Below are positions 42,507-51,841 of a DNA stretch of 64,000 nt, piece by piece. The DNA comes from Bog-532 sp963830385 (GTDB lineage: Bacteria > Actinomycetota > Actinomycetes > Streptosporangiales > Streptosporangiaceae): assembly GCA_963830385.1 (NCBI GenBank), contig CAWHMD010000006.1, forward strand, positions 558,001-622,000, given 5' to 3'. A program made the translations under genes and the position numbers. Each line of letters starts with the position of its first letter. Position 1 is the first letter of the stretch. Under the pieces are notes generated by a model that saw only the letters and a program-made list of their open reading frames with translations, was not told where the DNA came from and ran no database searches.

Positions 42507-43766
42507 ATGCTCGACAGGCGATTCATCAGAAGCAATCCCGACGCGGTGAAGCAGGCGGTCCGTGTCAAAGGGCTGGACCTTGACGTGGACGAGCTGCTCG
42601 CGGTCGACCACCGGGTCCGCAAGCTCACCACCGAACTGGACGAGGCGCAGGCCCAGCGCAAGAGCTCGGCCAAGGAGTTCGCCAGGGCCGACGAGGGCCG
42701 CCGGGCCGAGCTGCGGGAGGCGCACAAGGAGCTGGAGACCCGGCTGAGCCAGCTGCGCGAGGAGCTCGGCGAGGCCAGCGCCCAGCTGCAGGAGCTGCTG
42801 CTGCGCACCCCCACGATCCCGTGGGAGGGCGCCCCGGTCGGGGACGAGTCGGCCAACGTGACGATCCGGTCCTGGGGCGAGCGGCCCGAGTTCGGCTTCA
42901 CGCCCCTGGACCACGTGGAGCTGCTGGAGAAGCGCGACTGGGCCGAGTTCGCCCGGGCCCGCAAGGTGGCCGGCGAGCGGGCCTACGCGCTGAAGAAGGA
43001 AGCCGTCCTGCTCGAGCGGGCGCTGCACTCTTACGCGCTCGACGTGCTGATGGACCGGGAGTTCACCGTGATCTCGGTCCCCTCCCTGGTGACCGAGATG
43101 CCGCTGGTCGGGACCGGCCAGTTCCCGGGCCACCGCGAGGAGACCTACGCGATCCCGGCCGATGACCTGTACCTGGCGGGCACGGCCGAAGTGGCCCTGG
43201 TCGGCCTGCACAGCGGCGAGATCCTCGACAAGAAGCAGCTGCCGATCCGCTACGCGGGCATCTCGCCGTGCTTCCGCCGGGAGATCGGCAGCGCCGGCCG
43301 GGACGTGCGCGGCCTGCTGCGGGTCCACCAGTTCGAAAAGGTCGAGCAGTTCGTGATCTGCCTGGCCGAGGACACGGAGTCCGACCGCTGGCACACCGAG
43401 CTGCTCGATACGGCCGAGCGGCTGGTGCAGGGCTTGGGCCTGGCCTACCGGGTGCTGGAGATCGCCACCGGCGACATGGGGGCCGGCAAGTTCCGGATGA
43501 ACGACATCGAGACCTGGTTCCCGTCGCTGGACCACTACCGGGAGACCCACAGCTGCTCGTCCCTGCACGACTGGCAGGCGCGCCGGGCCAACCTGCGCTA
43601 CCGGGACACCGACGGCACGGTCCGGTTCGCGTACACCCTCAACAACACCGCGATCGCCACCCCCCGGCTGCTGGCCGCGCTGATCGAGAACAACCAGACC
43701 GCCGATGGCCAGGTGCGCGTCCCCGAGGTGCTGCGCCCGTACCTGGGCGGCCGGGAGCTGCTCTAG
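42507..43766 (+). CDS. serS: Seryl-tRNA synthetase
   Basis: A 419-aa class II synthetase charging tRNA-Ser. The N-terminal long coiled-coil arm (about 30-100, KLTTELDEAQAQRKSSAKEF) binds the tRNA variable arm. Motif 2 is CFRREIGSAG...HQFEKVEQF (about 253-280) and motif 3 is NNTAIATPRLLAALIEN (about 377-393). ATG 42507 gives the normal N-terminus MLDRRFIRSNP. Its stop overlaps the convergent small membrane protein gene by 4 nt. Confidence 0.98.
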   Translation: MLDRRFIRSNPDAVKQAVRVKGLDLDVDELLAVDHRVRKLTTELDEAQAQRKSSAKEFARADEGRRAELREAHKELETRLSQLREELGEASAQLQELLLRTPTIPWEGAPVGDESANVTIRSWGERPEFGFTPLDHVELLEKRDWAEFARARKVAGERAYALKKEAVLLERALHSYALDVLMDREFTVISVPSLVTEMPLVGTGQFPGHREETYAIPADDLYLAGTAEVALVGLHSGEILDKKQLPIRYAGISPCFRREIGSAGRDVRGLLRVHQFEKVEQFVICLAEDTESDRWHTELLDTAERLVQGLGLAYRVLEIATGDMGAGKFRMNDIETWFPSLDHYRETHSCSSLHDWQARRANLRYRDTDGTVRFAYTLNNTAIATPRLLAALIENNQTADGQVRVPEVLRPYLGGRELL

Positions 43767-44074
43767 CCGGCCGGGCCCGCTGACTTCTGCGCGGCGGCGG
43801 CCGCCCGCCGGCGCGCGGCCGCGGCCTGCAGGGGGCTCAGCGGCGCGGCCTCGCTCGTCTCCCCGTCCTCGGGGTCGGGCGGAGGCGGCGGGATCTTCCG
43901 CAGCTGCCGGTTCATGGACTTGAGCAGGAAGTACAGCGCCACACCCATCCCTGCCACCACGAGGAACCCGAGTACCCCGGGGGTCACCTCGTTGTCGTTC
44001 GCCTTGGCCTTGGCCAGCACCGCGCCGTGCGCCAGCACGGTGTGGGCGGCGAGCACGGCGGTGGCAGCCGTCAC
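43763..44074 (-). CDS. Small membrane protein downstream of mca
   Basis: A 103-aa protein with a hydrophobic N-terminal segment, a clear transmembrane helix (VLGFLVVAGMGVALYFLLKSM) and a proline- and alanine-rich, basic cytoplasmic tail ending QAAAARRRAAAAAQKS. It corresponds in position and size to the small membrane protein after mca in mycobacteria (Rv1083). GTG 44074 overlaps the mca stop as GTGA; GTG 44080 is an alternative. Function is unknown. Confidence 0.82.
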   Translation of the reverse strand: MTAATAVLAAHTVLAHGAVLAKAKANDNEVTPGVLGFLVVAGMGVALYFLLKSMNRQLRKIPPPPPDPEDGETSEAAPLSPLQAAAARRRAAAAAQKSAGPAG

Positions 44075-44991
44075 AGACACACCTTCTCCCTGACCCCGGC
44101 GAACAGGTCATCCTCCGGCAGCTCGGTATCCACGAGCGACCTAGCCAGATGATAGTCCTCAGTCGGCCAGGCCTGCCGCTGGACGTCCAGCGGGCAGGCG
44201 AACCAGAAGCTCTTCGGGTCGATCTGGGTCGCGTGGGCCAGCAGCGCCTCGTCCCGGATCCCGAAGAAGTCGCCGCACGGCACCCGGGTGGTGAGCTCCA
44301 GTTCGGGCCGGTTCGCCCGCTCCGGGTCCTTGGCCCGCTCCTCGAACATCTTCGTATAGGGCGACTCCAGGCCGCGGCGCAGCATTTCCTCGTGCAGCGC
44401 GGTGAACTTGGCCCGGTGGAACGAGGCGAAGTAGTACAGCTTGAGCGGCTGCCAGGGCTCGCCGGTGCCCGGGTAGCGGTCCGGGTCGGCGGCCGCCTCG
44501 AACGCCTCCACGGCGACGTTGTGGGTCATGATGTGGTCGGGGTGCGGGTAGCCACCGGACTCGTCGTAGGTCAGCATCACGTGCGGCCGGAATTCACGGA
44601 CCGCCTGGACCAGTGGCCGGGCCGCCTCGGCCAGCGGCATCAGCGCAAAGCAGCCGTCCGGGAGCGGCGGTTTCGGGTCGCCCTCGGGCAGGCCGGAATC
44701 GATGAACCCCATGAATCGCTGCTGCACGCCGAGAATTTCCCGGGCCCGCGCCATCTCATCCCGGCGCAACTGTGGCAAATTGGCCCGCACCTCGGGCCGG
44801 TCCATGGCCGGATTGAGCACATCGCCGCGTTCCCCGCCGGTCAGCGTGGCCACCAGGACCTCCACGTCCTCGCGGACGTAGCGGGCCATGGTCGCGGCGC
44901 CCTTGCTGGACTCGTCGTCCGGGTGGGCGTGCACGGCCATCAGCCGCAACTGAGGCTCCTGAGCTGTGTCGGCAGCTGTGTCGGCGGACAA
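44071..44991 (-). CDS. mca: Mycothiol S-conjugate amidase Mca
   Basis: A 306-aa zinc amidase (PIG-L/LmbE fold) that cleaves mycothiol conjugates of electrophiles for detoxification. The zinc and catalytic site is visible as HAHPDDES (His23, Asp25, Asp26) and HPDHIMTH (about 155-162). LTGGERGDVLNPAMDRPEV is characteristic of Mca rather than MshB. The start is TTG 44991, with GGGAG upstream. It is divergent from greA with a 286-nt gap and followed by a coupled membrane protein gene. Its presence shows the host makes mycothiol. Confidence 0.94.
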   Translation of the reverse strand: MSADTAADTAQEPQLRLMAVHAHPDDESSKGAATMARYVREDVEVLVATLTGGERGDVLNPAMDRPEVRANLPQLRRDEMARAREILGVQQRFMGFIDSGLPEGDPKPPLPDGCFALMPLAEAARPLVQAVREFRPHVMLTYDESGGYPHPDHIMTHNVAVEAFEAAADPDRYPGTGEPWQPLKLYYFASFHRAKFTALHEEMLRRGLESPYTKMFEERAKDPERANRPELELTTRVPCGDFFGIRDEALLAHATQIDPKSFWFACPLDVQRQAWPTEDYHLARSLVDTELPEDDLFAGVREKVCL

Positions 44992-45277
44992 CTGATCTCC
45001 CTCGCTGATGCTCCTGCGACGCCAATTTTGACTAGTTCCAGGCAGGCGGAGGAGAACCCGTAATTGGGCATTTGGCCCCCGTGACAGGCTGGAACGGCGT
45101 CAACCACTGGAAAACACGCACCCGTTCCCGCCGCATTCCCTACCTGCACCATTTGACTAGAGCGGCGTAGTCGTTGACGCTTGTTAGCCTTAAAAGATTA
45201 CCCCTGAGGGGATCGCTTATCTGGCGGTCCTTCCGACCTGGCAGCATGGCAAGACTGTGCAGTACTGAGGAGTGCCC

Positions 45278-45778
45278 GTGACCGAGACCCGCGACGGAAG
45301 CGTCACCTGGTTGACCCAGGAGGCGTACGACCGCCTGAAGGCCGAACTTGACGACCGCTCGGGACCGCTTCGGGTTGAGATCGCCAAGAGAATCGAGGCT
45401 GCTCGCGAAGAGGGCGACCTCCGCGAGAACGGCGGTTACCACGCGGCGAAGGAAGAGCAGGGCAAGAACGAGGGCCGGATCCTGCAGATCCAGGCGATCC
45501 TGGAGAACTCCCGGGTCGGCGAGCCGCCCCGGACCGAGGGCGTGGTCGGGCCGGGGATGACCGTGACCGTCCGGTTCCCCGGCGACGACGAGGAGGTCAC
45601 GTTCCTGCTGGCCTCGCGGGAAGAGACCGGCGCCCCGATCGAGGTGTACTCACCCAAGTCGCCGCTCGGCACCGCCATCAACGGCAAGAAGGTCGGCGAG
45701 ACCGCCAACTACACGCTGCCCAACGGCCGCTCGGCGTCGGTGGAGATCCTCGACGCCGTCCCGTACGGCGGCGTCTGA
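45278..45778 (+). CDS. greA: Transcription elongation factor GreA
   Basis: A 166-aa GreA. The N-terminal coiled coil (AYDRLKAELDDRSGPLRVEIAKRIEAAREEGDLREN) carries the tip acidic residues (D, E) that stimulate RNA polymerase cleavage, then GGYHAAKEEQG. The C-terminal FKBP-like domain includes SPKSPLGTAINGKKVGE. GTG 45278 has GAGGAG 5 nt upstream; GTG 45272 would be too close to it. The 44992-45277 gap contains TTGAC-rich promoter-like sequence but nothing definite. Confidence 0.96.
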   Translation: MTETRDGSVTWLTQEAYDRLKAELDDRSGPLRVEIAKRIEAAREEGDLRENGGYHAAKEEQGKNEGRILQIQAILENSRVGEPPRTEGVVGPGMTVTVRFPGDDEEVTFLLASREETGAPIEVYSPKSPLGTAINGKKVGETANYTLPNGRSASVEILDAVPYGGV

Positions 45779-45791
45779 CCAGCTTGAGTAG

Positions 45792-45815
45792 GGGCCGGCC
45801 GGGCACGGCCGGCCC
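45792..45815. terminator. Bidirectional terminator between greA and ilvA
   Basis: GGGCCGGCC (45792-45800) and GGCCGGCCC (45807-45815) form a perfect 9-bp stem with loop GGGCAC in the 39-nt gap between the convergent stops. Confidence 0.75.
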
Positions 45816-45817
45816 AG

Positions 45818-47038
45818 TCAGCTGAAGATCAGCGTGTAGCCGCTCCGGCGCAGCTCGGTGATGATCTCCTCGCAGTGCTCGGGGCCGCGCGTCTCCACCT
45901 GGAGCAGCACCTCGACCTCGCCGACCTGCAGCCGGGGCGTGACCCGCTCGTGCCACACGTCGAGCACGTTCGCGCCCAGCCCGGCCAGTTCGTGCAGCAG
46001 CGTGGCCAGCGCACCGGGCCGGTCCGGCACCCGGCAGCGGAACGCCAGGTAACGCCCGGCCGCCCGCAGGCCGTGGCGGAGCAGCTTGGACAGCAGCAGC
46101 GGGTCGATGTTGCCGCCGGACAGCACCACCACCGCCGGCGTCTCGATCTCGCCCCCGTGCTCCAGCAGCGCGCCGACCCCGGCCGCTCCGGCCGGCTCCA
46201 CCACCTGCTTGGCCCTTTCCAGGCAGAGCAGCAGCCCGCGGGAAAGGCTCTCCTCGGTCACCGTGACCACCCGCGCGCCGAGCCCGGACAGCAGCCTGAA
46301 CGCCAGCTCGCCGGGGCTGCTGACCGCGATACCGTCGGCCATCGTCGGCGTCCCCTTGACCGGGATCGGCCGCCCGGCCGCGAGCGAGGCCGGGAACGGC
46401 GCCACCGCGGCCGCCTGCACCCCGATCACCTGCACGGCCGGGTCGAGGCTCTTGACCGCGACCGTGACCCCGGCCGCCAGCCCGCCGCCGCCGACCGGGA
46501 TCACCACCGTGCGGACCTGCGGGCACTGCTCGATGATCTCGAAGCCGAGGGTGCCCTGGCCGGTGATGATGTCCGGGTGCTCGAACGGGTGGATCAGCAC
46601 GCTGCCGGTCTTGGCCGCGAACTCCTCCGCCCCGGCCAGGGCGTCCTCGACCGTCGACCCGTGCAGCACCACGTCGGCGCCGTAGTCCCGGGTGGCCTGG
46701 ATCTTGGGCAGCGGCGCGCCCTCGGGCATGAACACGGTGGACTCGGTGTCCAGCAGGCTGGCCGCGTAGGCCACGCCCTGGGCGTGGTTGCCCGCGCTGG
46801 CCGCCACCACCCCGCGGGCCCGTTCCGCGTCGGTCAGCCGGGAGATGCGCAGGTACGCTCCGCGGACCTTGAACGACCCGGTGCGCTGCAGGTTCTCGCA
46901 CTTGAGGAAGACGGAGCCGCCGACCAGCTCGGACAGCACCCGGGAGTGCTGCACCGGAGTGGGCGAGATCACGTCCCGCAGCAGTTCCCGCGCCGCCACG
47001 ATGTCGTCCGCCTGCACCGAACCCGGTTCCGTTGCCAC
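45818..47038 (-). CDS. ilvA: Threonine ammonia-lyase with ACT domain
   Basis: A 406-aa PLP enzyme deaminating threonine to 2-oxobutyrate. PLP Lys57 is in TGSFKVRGA, with SAGNHAQGVA, the glycine-rich phosphate loop PVGGGGLAAG and SGGN near the C-terminal end of the catalytic domain. A single ACT domain (about 330-406, RVPDRPGALATLLHELAGLGANV) follows, as in the TIGR01127 group, rather than two regulatory domains of long IlvA. The start is GTG 47038. It is monocistronic and converges with greA. Confidence 0.94.
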   Translation of the reverse strand: MATEPGSVQADDIVAARELLRDVISPTPVQHSRVLSELVGGSVFLKCENLQRTGSFKVRGAYLRISRLTDAERARGVVAASAGNHAQGVAYAASLLDTESTVFMPEGAPLPKIQATRDYGADVVLHGSTVEDALAGAEEFAAKTGSVLIHPFEHPDIITGQGTLGFEIIEQCPQVRTVVIPVGGGGLAAGVTVAVKSLDPAVQVIGVQAAAVAPFPASLAAGRPIPVKGTPTMADGIAVSSPGELAFRLLSGLGARVVTVTEESLSRGLLLCLERAKQVVEPAGAAGVGALLEHGGEIETPAVVVLSGGNIDPLLLSKLLRHGLRAAGRYLAFRCRVPDRPGALATLLHELAGLGANVLDVWHERVTPRLQVGEVEVLLQVETRGPEHCEEIITELRRSGYTLIFS

Positions 47039-47159
47039 CAGAGCAGTGTGCCACGCAGGACCGCTAGCAAGAGACCGGCTTGATCGCCAGGGGTGTTCGC
47101 GGGGAGCGCAGTAAAGGGTGGGCCGGATGCGAACAGCCCGTAGATGGACATAGTGTCGA

Positions 47160-48695
47160 ATGGTGCAGCCAAACAGCCAGCATCGTCATCCCGCCGCGCG
47201 GCATGGGCGGCCACCGGCCGCAGCCACGCTGGGCGAACTGCGCGCGGACGGCCACGTCTACCGGAGCGTCAAAGAGGAGATCAGGCAGAACCTGCTAACC
47301 CGGATGCGGACCGGCCAGGACCGTTTCCCCGGCATCATCGGCTTCGGGAACACGGTGCTCCCGCACCTGGAGCGTTCCCTGCTGGCCGGCCACGACGTGA
47401 TCCTGCTGGGCGAGCGCGGCCAGGGCAAGACCCGGCTGATCCGGACCCTGGTGGGGCTGCTCGACGAGTGGGCGCCCGCGGTGGCCGGATGCGAGATCAA
47501 CGATCACCCGTACGTGCCGGTGTGCGCCCGGTGCCGGCGGCTGTCCGAGGAGCTCGGCGAGGACCTGCCGATCGTGTGGCGCAACGCCCGCGACCGGTAC
47601 GGCGAGAAGCTCGCCACTCCCGACACCAGCGTCGGTGACCTGATCGGTGACATCGACCCGGTCAAGGTGGCCGAGGGCCGGACCCTGGGCGACCCGGAGA
47701 CCGTGCACTACGGCCTGGTGCCCCGCACCAACCGGGGCATCTTCTGCCTGAACGAGCTGCCCGACCTGGCCGAGCGGATCCAGGTGGCGCTGCTCAACGT
47801 GCTGGAGGAGCGGGACATCGGCGTGCGCGGTTACGCGCTGCGGCTCCCGCTGGACCTGGTCCTGGTGGCCAGCGCCAACCCCGAGGACTACACGAACCGG
47901 GGCCGCATCATCTCCCCGCTGAAGGACCGTTTCGGCGCGGAGATCCGCACCCACTATCCGCTGACGCTGGACGACGAGCTCGGCCTGATCCAGCAGGAGG
48001 CTGCGGTCGGCTGGGACGGGGCGGTCCCCGGGGCCGAGCTGCCCGAGCACCTGGTCGAGATCATCGCCCGGTTCACCCGGCTGGTCCGGGAGTCGCCCGC
48101 GGTGGACTCGCGGTCCGGCGTCTCGGCCCGGTTCGCCATCGCGGCGGCCGAGAGCGCGGCCGCCTCGGCCGTGCGCCGGTCGGCGCTGACCGAGAGCGCC
48201 CCGGCCCGCCCGGCCGCCCGCCGGCCGCACAGCCGTACCACCCACCGGGCAGGCAGCGCGGCCACTCCGCCGGCCGCCGAGCAGCCGGTGGCCCGGGTGT
48301 GCGACCTGCCGGCCACCGTGGGCACGCTCCGCGGCAAGGTCGAGTTCGAGGTCAGCGAGGAGGGCCGGGAGGAAGAGGTGCTGGCGCACCTGCTCCGCCG
48401 GGCCATCGCCGAGACGTTCCGGTCCCGGCTGGGCAGCGCCGACCTGGCGCCGCTGCTGGCCAAGTTCGACGGCGGCCAGACGGTCGAGTCGGGCGAGCTC
48501 ACGTCCGCGTCCGACCTGCTGCAGAGCGTGGGCGAGGTCCCCGGGCTGGCCAAGATCATGCAGCGGCTGGGCATGGACGGCAGCGAGTCGTTCGGCCACG
48601 CGGCCGCGGCCATCGAGTTCGCCCTGGAAGGGCTGTACCTGATGCGCCGGCTGTCCAAGGACACCATGGACGGGACCGCCGTCTACCGCACGTAA
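47160..48695 (+). CDS. MoxR/magnesium chelatase-like AAA+ ATPase
   Basis: A 511-aa AAA+ ATPase with Walker A GERGQGKT (about 84-91), Walker B CLNELPDL, sensor 1 ASANPEDYTNRGRI and a long, partly disordered region rich in Ala and Pro (about 340-385) before a C-terminal helical domain. Two CxxC-like cysteines lie in VCARCRR. It pairs with the VWA protein 18 nt downstream, as in Rv0958/Rv0959 of M. tuberculosis, so the two likely act as a chelatase-like or chaperone complex remodelling an unknown client. Confidence 0.9.
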   Translation: MVQPNSQHRHPAARHGRPPAAATLGELRADGHVYRSVKEEIRQNLLTRMRTGQDRFPGIIGFGNTVLPHLERSLLAGHDVILLGERGQGKTRLIRTLVGLLDEWAPAVAGCEINDHPYVPVCARCRRLSEELGEDLPIVWRNARDRYGEKLATPDTSVGDLIGDIDPVKVAEGRTLGDPETVHYGLVPRTNRGIFCLNELPDLAERIQVALLNVLEERDIGVRGYALRLPLDLVLVASANPEDYTNRGRIISPLKDRFGAEIRTHYPLTLDDELGLIQQEAAVGWDGAVPGAELPEHLVEIIARFTRLVRESPAVDSRSGVSARFAIAAAESAAASAVRRSALTESAPARPAARRPHSRTTHRAGSAATPPAAEQPVARVCDLPATVGTLRGKVEFEVSEEGREEEVLAHLLRRAIAETFRSRLGSADLAPLLAKFDGGQTVESGELTSASDLLQSVGEVPGLAKIMQRLGMDGSESFGHAAAAIEFALEGLYLMRRLSKDTMDGTAVYRT

Positions 48696-48713
48696 AACCT
48701 GAAGAGGCGTGTT

Positions 48714-50684
48714 GTGGCGAACTACCGATACGGCCCGTACTCCGACGGGCCGGACCCGCTGGCGCCGCCCTACGACGTCCGCGGCGCGCTCGACGCCCTC
48801 GGTGACTCGGTCCTGGAGGGATCGACACCCGGGGACGCCCTGCGCGACCTGGCCCGGGGTGGCATGCCGGGCCGGCGCGGCCTGGACGACCTGCTGCGCC
48901 GGGTGCGGGAACGGCAGCGGGAGCTGCGTAACAGCGGCCGCCTCAGCGGCACGCTCGACCAGGTCCGGTCGCTGCTGGACACGGCCATCGGCCAGGAGCG
49001 GGCGGAGCTGTTCCCGGACCCCAGCGACGAGGCCCGGATGCGCGAGGCCGACCTGGACACGCTGCCGTCCGACACCGCCCAGGCCGTCCGCCAGCTGGCC
49101 GACTACGACTGGCGGTCCCAGGCCGCCCGGAACACGTTCGAGCAGCTGAAGGACATGCTCCGGCGGGAGGTGCTGGACAGCCAGTTCCGCGGCATGAAGC
49201 AGGCGCTGGAGAACCCGGACCCCGAAGCCATGCAGCGGGTCAAGGACATGCTCGGCGACCTGAACAGCATGCTCGAGGCGGACGCCCGCGGCGAGCACAC
49301 CCAGGATGACTTCGACCAGTTCATGGAGAACTACGGGGACCTGTTCCCCGACCAGCCGGAGAACCTCGAAGAGCTGGTCGACTCGCTGATGCGGCGGATG
49401 GCGGCGGCCGAGCGGCTGCTGTCCTCGCTCAGCAACGAGCAGCGCGAGGAGCTGGCCAACCTGATGGCCCAGGCGCTGGACGACGCGGGCCTGGCCATGG
49501 AGATGACCCGGCTGTCGGACATGCTGAACGCACGCCGTCCGGACATGGCGCCCGGCCAGGGCGAGCAGATGATGGGCGATCAGCCGCTCGGGCTCGGTGA
49601 CGCCACCACCGCCCTGGCCGAGCTGGCCGACCTGTCCGAGCTGGAGCAGGCGCTGAGCCAGGACTACCCGGGCGCGACGCTGGACGACATCGACGAGGAC
49701 GCGGTCCGCCGCGCCTTCGGGCGGCAGGCCGTGGACGACGTGGAGGCGCTGCGCCGGGTCGAGCGCGAGCTCGAGCAGCAGGGCTACCTGAACCGCACCA
49801 ACGGCAAGCTGGAGCTGACCCCGCGGGCGGTGCGGCGGCTGGGCGAGACCGCGCTGCGCCGGGTGTTCCCCGGCCTCACCACCGGCCGCCGCGGCGACCA
49901 CGACCGGCGCGACGCCGGCCAGGCCGGCGAGCTGACCGGGGCCACCCGCGACTGGGAGTTCGGCGACGAGCAGCCGATCGACACCGCCGCGACGATCCGC
50001 AAGGCGCTGCTCCGGCAGGCCCGCACCAACCCGGACGCCAGGCGGCGCGACGTGTCCCGGGTCCGGCTCGACCCCGGCGACTTCGAGGTGGCCGAGACCG
50101 AACGGCGCGGCGGCGCCGCCGTCAGCCTGCTGGTCGACCTGTCCTACTCGATGGCCCTGCGCGGTACCTGGGCCGCGGCCAAGCAGACCGCGCTGGCGCT
50201 GCACGCGCTGATGCGGATGCGCTTCCCGCAGGACGCGCTCCAGGTCGTGGGCTTTTCCAACTACGCCCGGGAGCTGCGTGAGACCGAGCTGGCCGGGCTT
50301 GGCTGGGACATGGTGCAGGGCACCAACCTGCACCACGCGCTGGTGCTGGCCGGGCGGCACCTGGACCGGCACCCCGAGCAGGAGCCGGTGGTGCTGATCG
50401 TGACCGACGGCGAGCCCACCGCGCACCTGCAGCGGGACGGGCGGTTCTGGTTCGACTGGCCGCCGTCCCCGGAGACGCTGGAGCTCACGCTGGCCGAGGT
50501 GGACAAGATGACCCGGCGCAACGCCCTGCTGAACATCTTCATGCTGGCCGAGGACGACCGGCTGACGGCGTTCGTGGACAACGTGGCCCGGCGCAACGGC
50601 GGCCGGGTGCTGCACGCTCAGGCCGACCGGCTCGGCGAGTACGTGGTGAAGGACTTCCTCCGCGCCCGCCGAGCCGCCAGCTAG
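48714..50684 (+). CDS. VWA-domain protein partner of the MoxR-like ATPase
   Basis: A 656-aa protein with a long helical N-terminal region (acidic, with several coiled-coil-like stretches, about 80-280). The C-terminal von Willebrand A domain has the MIDAS motif VDLSYSM (about 476), a conserved Thr in QGTNLHHAL and the Asp in IVTDGEP. The start is GTG 48714, with GAAGAGG upstream. It is cotranscribed with the AAA+ gene. By analogy with BchD/CoxE-type proteins it should couple the ATPase to its substrate. Its last codons overlap convergent metB by 4 nt. Confidence 0.92.
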   Translation: MANYRYGPYSDGPDPLAPPYDVRGALDALGDSVLEGSTPGDALRDLARGGMPGRRGLDDLLRRVRERQRELRNSGRLSGTLDQVRSLLDTAIGQERAELFPDPSDEARMREADLDTLPSDTAQAVRQLADYDWRSQAARNTFEQLKDMLRREVLDSQFRGMKQALENPDPEAMQRVKDMLGDLNSMLEADARGEHTQDDFDQFMENYGDLFPDQPENLEELVDSLMRRMAAAERLLSSLSNEQREELANLMAQALDDAGLAMEMTRLSDMLNARRPDMAPGQGEQMMGDQPLGLGDATTALAELADLSELEQALSQDYPGATLDDIDEDAVRRAFGRQAVDDVEALRRVERELEQQGYLNRTNGKLELTPRAVRRLGETALRRVFPGLTTGRRGDHDRRDAGQAGELTGATRDWEFGDEQPIDTAATIRKALLRQARTNPDARRRDVSRVRLDPGDFEVAETERRGGAAVSLLVDLSYSMALRGTWAAAKQTALALHALMRMRFPQDALQVVGFSNYARELRETELAGLGWDMVQGTNLHHALVLAGRHLDRHPEQEPVVLIVTDGEPTAHLQRDGRFWFDWPPSPETLELTLAEVDKMTRRNALLNIFMLAEDDRLTAFVDNVARRNGGRVLHAQADRLGEYVVKDFLRARRAAS

Positions 50685-51841
50685 CCGGCCAGGGCTTGCC
50701 GCAGGTCGTCGAGCAGGTCGGCGGCGTCCTCGATGCCGACCGACAGCCGGACCAGGTCACCCGGCACCTCCAGCGGCGAGCCGGCCACCGAGGCGTGCGT
50801 CATCCGGCCCGGGTGCTCGATCAGCGATTCCACCCCGCCCAGCGACTCGCCCAGCGTGAACAGCCGGGTCCGGCCGCACACCGCCACCGCCATCTCCTCA
50901 CCCCCGTGCACGCGGAACGAGACCATGCCGCCGAAGCCGCTCATCTGCTTGGCCGCGACGCTGTGCCCCGGGTGCGCCGGGAGGCCGGGGTACATGACCT
51001 CGGTCACCGCCGGGTGGCTGGTCAGCATCTGCGCCACCCGCATCGCGTTCTCACCGTGCTTGTCCATCCGGACCGCCAGCGTGCGGATGCCGCGCAGCGT
51101 GAGCCAGGAGTCGAACGGGCCGGGCACACCGCCGGTGGCGTTGCGCAGGTAGTCGGCGTCGTCGGCGATCTTCGCGTCCGAGGTCACCAGCGCCCCGCCC
51201 ACCACGTCGGAGTGGCCGCCCAGGTACTTGGTGGTGGAGTGCACCACCACGTCCGCGCCCAGGGTCAGCGGGCGCTGCAGCCGGGGCGAGGCGAACGTGT
51301 TGTCCACCACCAGCAGCGCGCCCGCCTCGTGGGCCGCCTCGGCCAGCGCGGCGATGTCGGCGATGGCCAGCAGCGGGTTGGTGGGAGTCTCCACCCAGAG
51401 CACCCGGGTGGGGCGCTCGGCCAGGCTGCGGCGGACGGCCGCGGTGTCCGGCAGGTGCACCGGCGCGTAGTCCAGCCCCCACTGCTGTAGCACCGCGGAG
51501 AACAGCCGGTAGGTGCCGCCGTAGGCGTCGTCGGGGATGATGACCCGGTCGCCCGGGCGGCACACCGCCCGGAGCAGGCAGTCCTCGGCCGCCATGCCGG
51601 AGGCGAAGGCCAGCGCCCGGCGGCCGCCCTCCAGGGCGGCCAGGCACTCCTCCAGCGCGGTGCGGGTCGGGTTGGCGGTGCGCGAGTACTCGTAGCCGCC
51701 GCGCAGCCCGCCCACCCCGTCCTGCTTGTAGGTCGAGGTCTGGTAGATCGGCGGCACCACCGACCCGGTGATCGGGTCCGGGTCCTGCCCGGCGTGGATG
51801 GCCAGCGTCTCGAACCCGGGAGCGGGCTCGCTCATGCTCAT
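50681..51841 (-). CDS. metB: Cystathionine gamma-synthase (or gamma-lyase)
   Basis: A 386-aa Cys/Met-metabolism PLP enzyme. YEYSRTANPTR, ASGMAAE, WVETPTNP, DNTFASP and the PLP Lys at about 205 in HSTTKYLGGHSD are all present, with the C-terminal GESLGGVESLIEHP. ATG 51841 overlaps the cbs stop as ATGA. In mycobacteria the corresponding gene beside cbs is metB, in reverse or forward transsulfuration; gamma-synthase and gamma-lyase activities cannot be told apart by eye. Confidence 0.93.
   Translation of the reverse strand: MSMSEPAPGFETLAIHAGQDPDPITGSVVPPIYQTSTYKQDGVGGLRGGYEYSRTANPTRTALEECLAALEGGRRALAFASGMAAEDCLLRAVCRPGDRVIIPDDAYGGTYRLFSAVLQQWGLDYAPVHLPDTAAVRRSLAERPTRVLWVETPTNPLLAIADIAALAEAAHEAGALLVVDNTFASPRLQRPLTLGADVVVHSTTKYLGGHSDVVGGALVTSDAKIADDADYLRNATGGVPGPFDSWLTLRGIRTLAVRMDKHGENAMRVAQMLTSHPAVTEVMYPGLPAHPGHSVAAKQMSGFGGMVSFRVHGGEEMAVAVCGRTRLFTLGESLGGVESLIEHPGRMTHASVAGSPLEVPGDLVRLSVGIEDAADLLDDLRQALAG

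Noticed and set aside
47295..50615. 1106-codon open frame on the minus strand
   Set aside because: It runs antisense to the MoxR-like and VWA genes, has the Arg/Gly/Val/His-rich composition of GC-rich shadow frames, and shows no domain.
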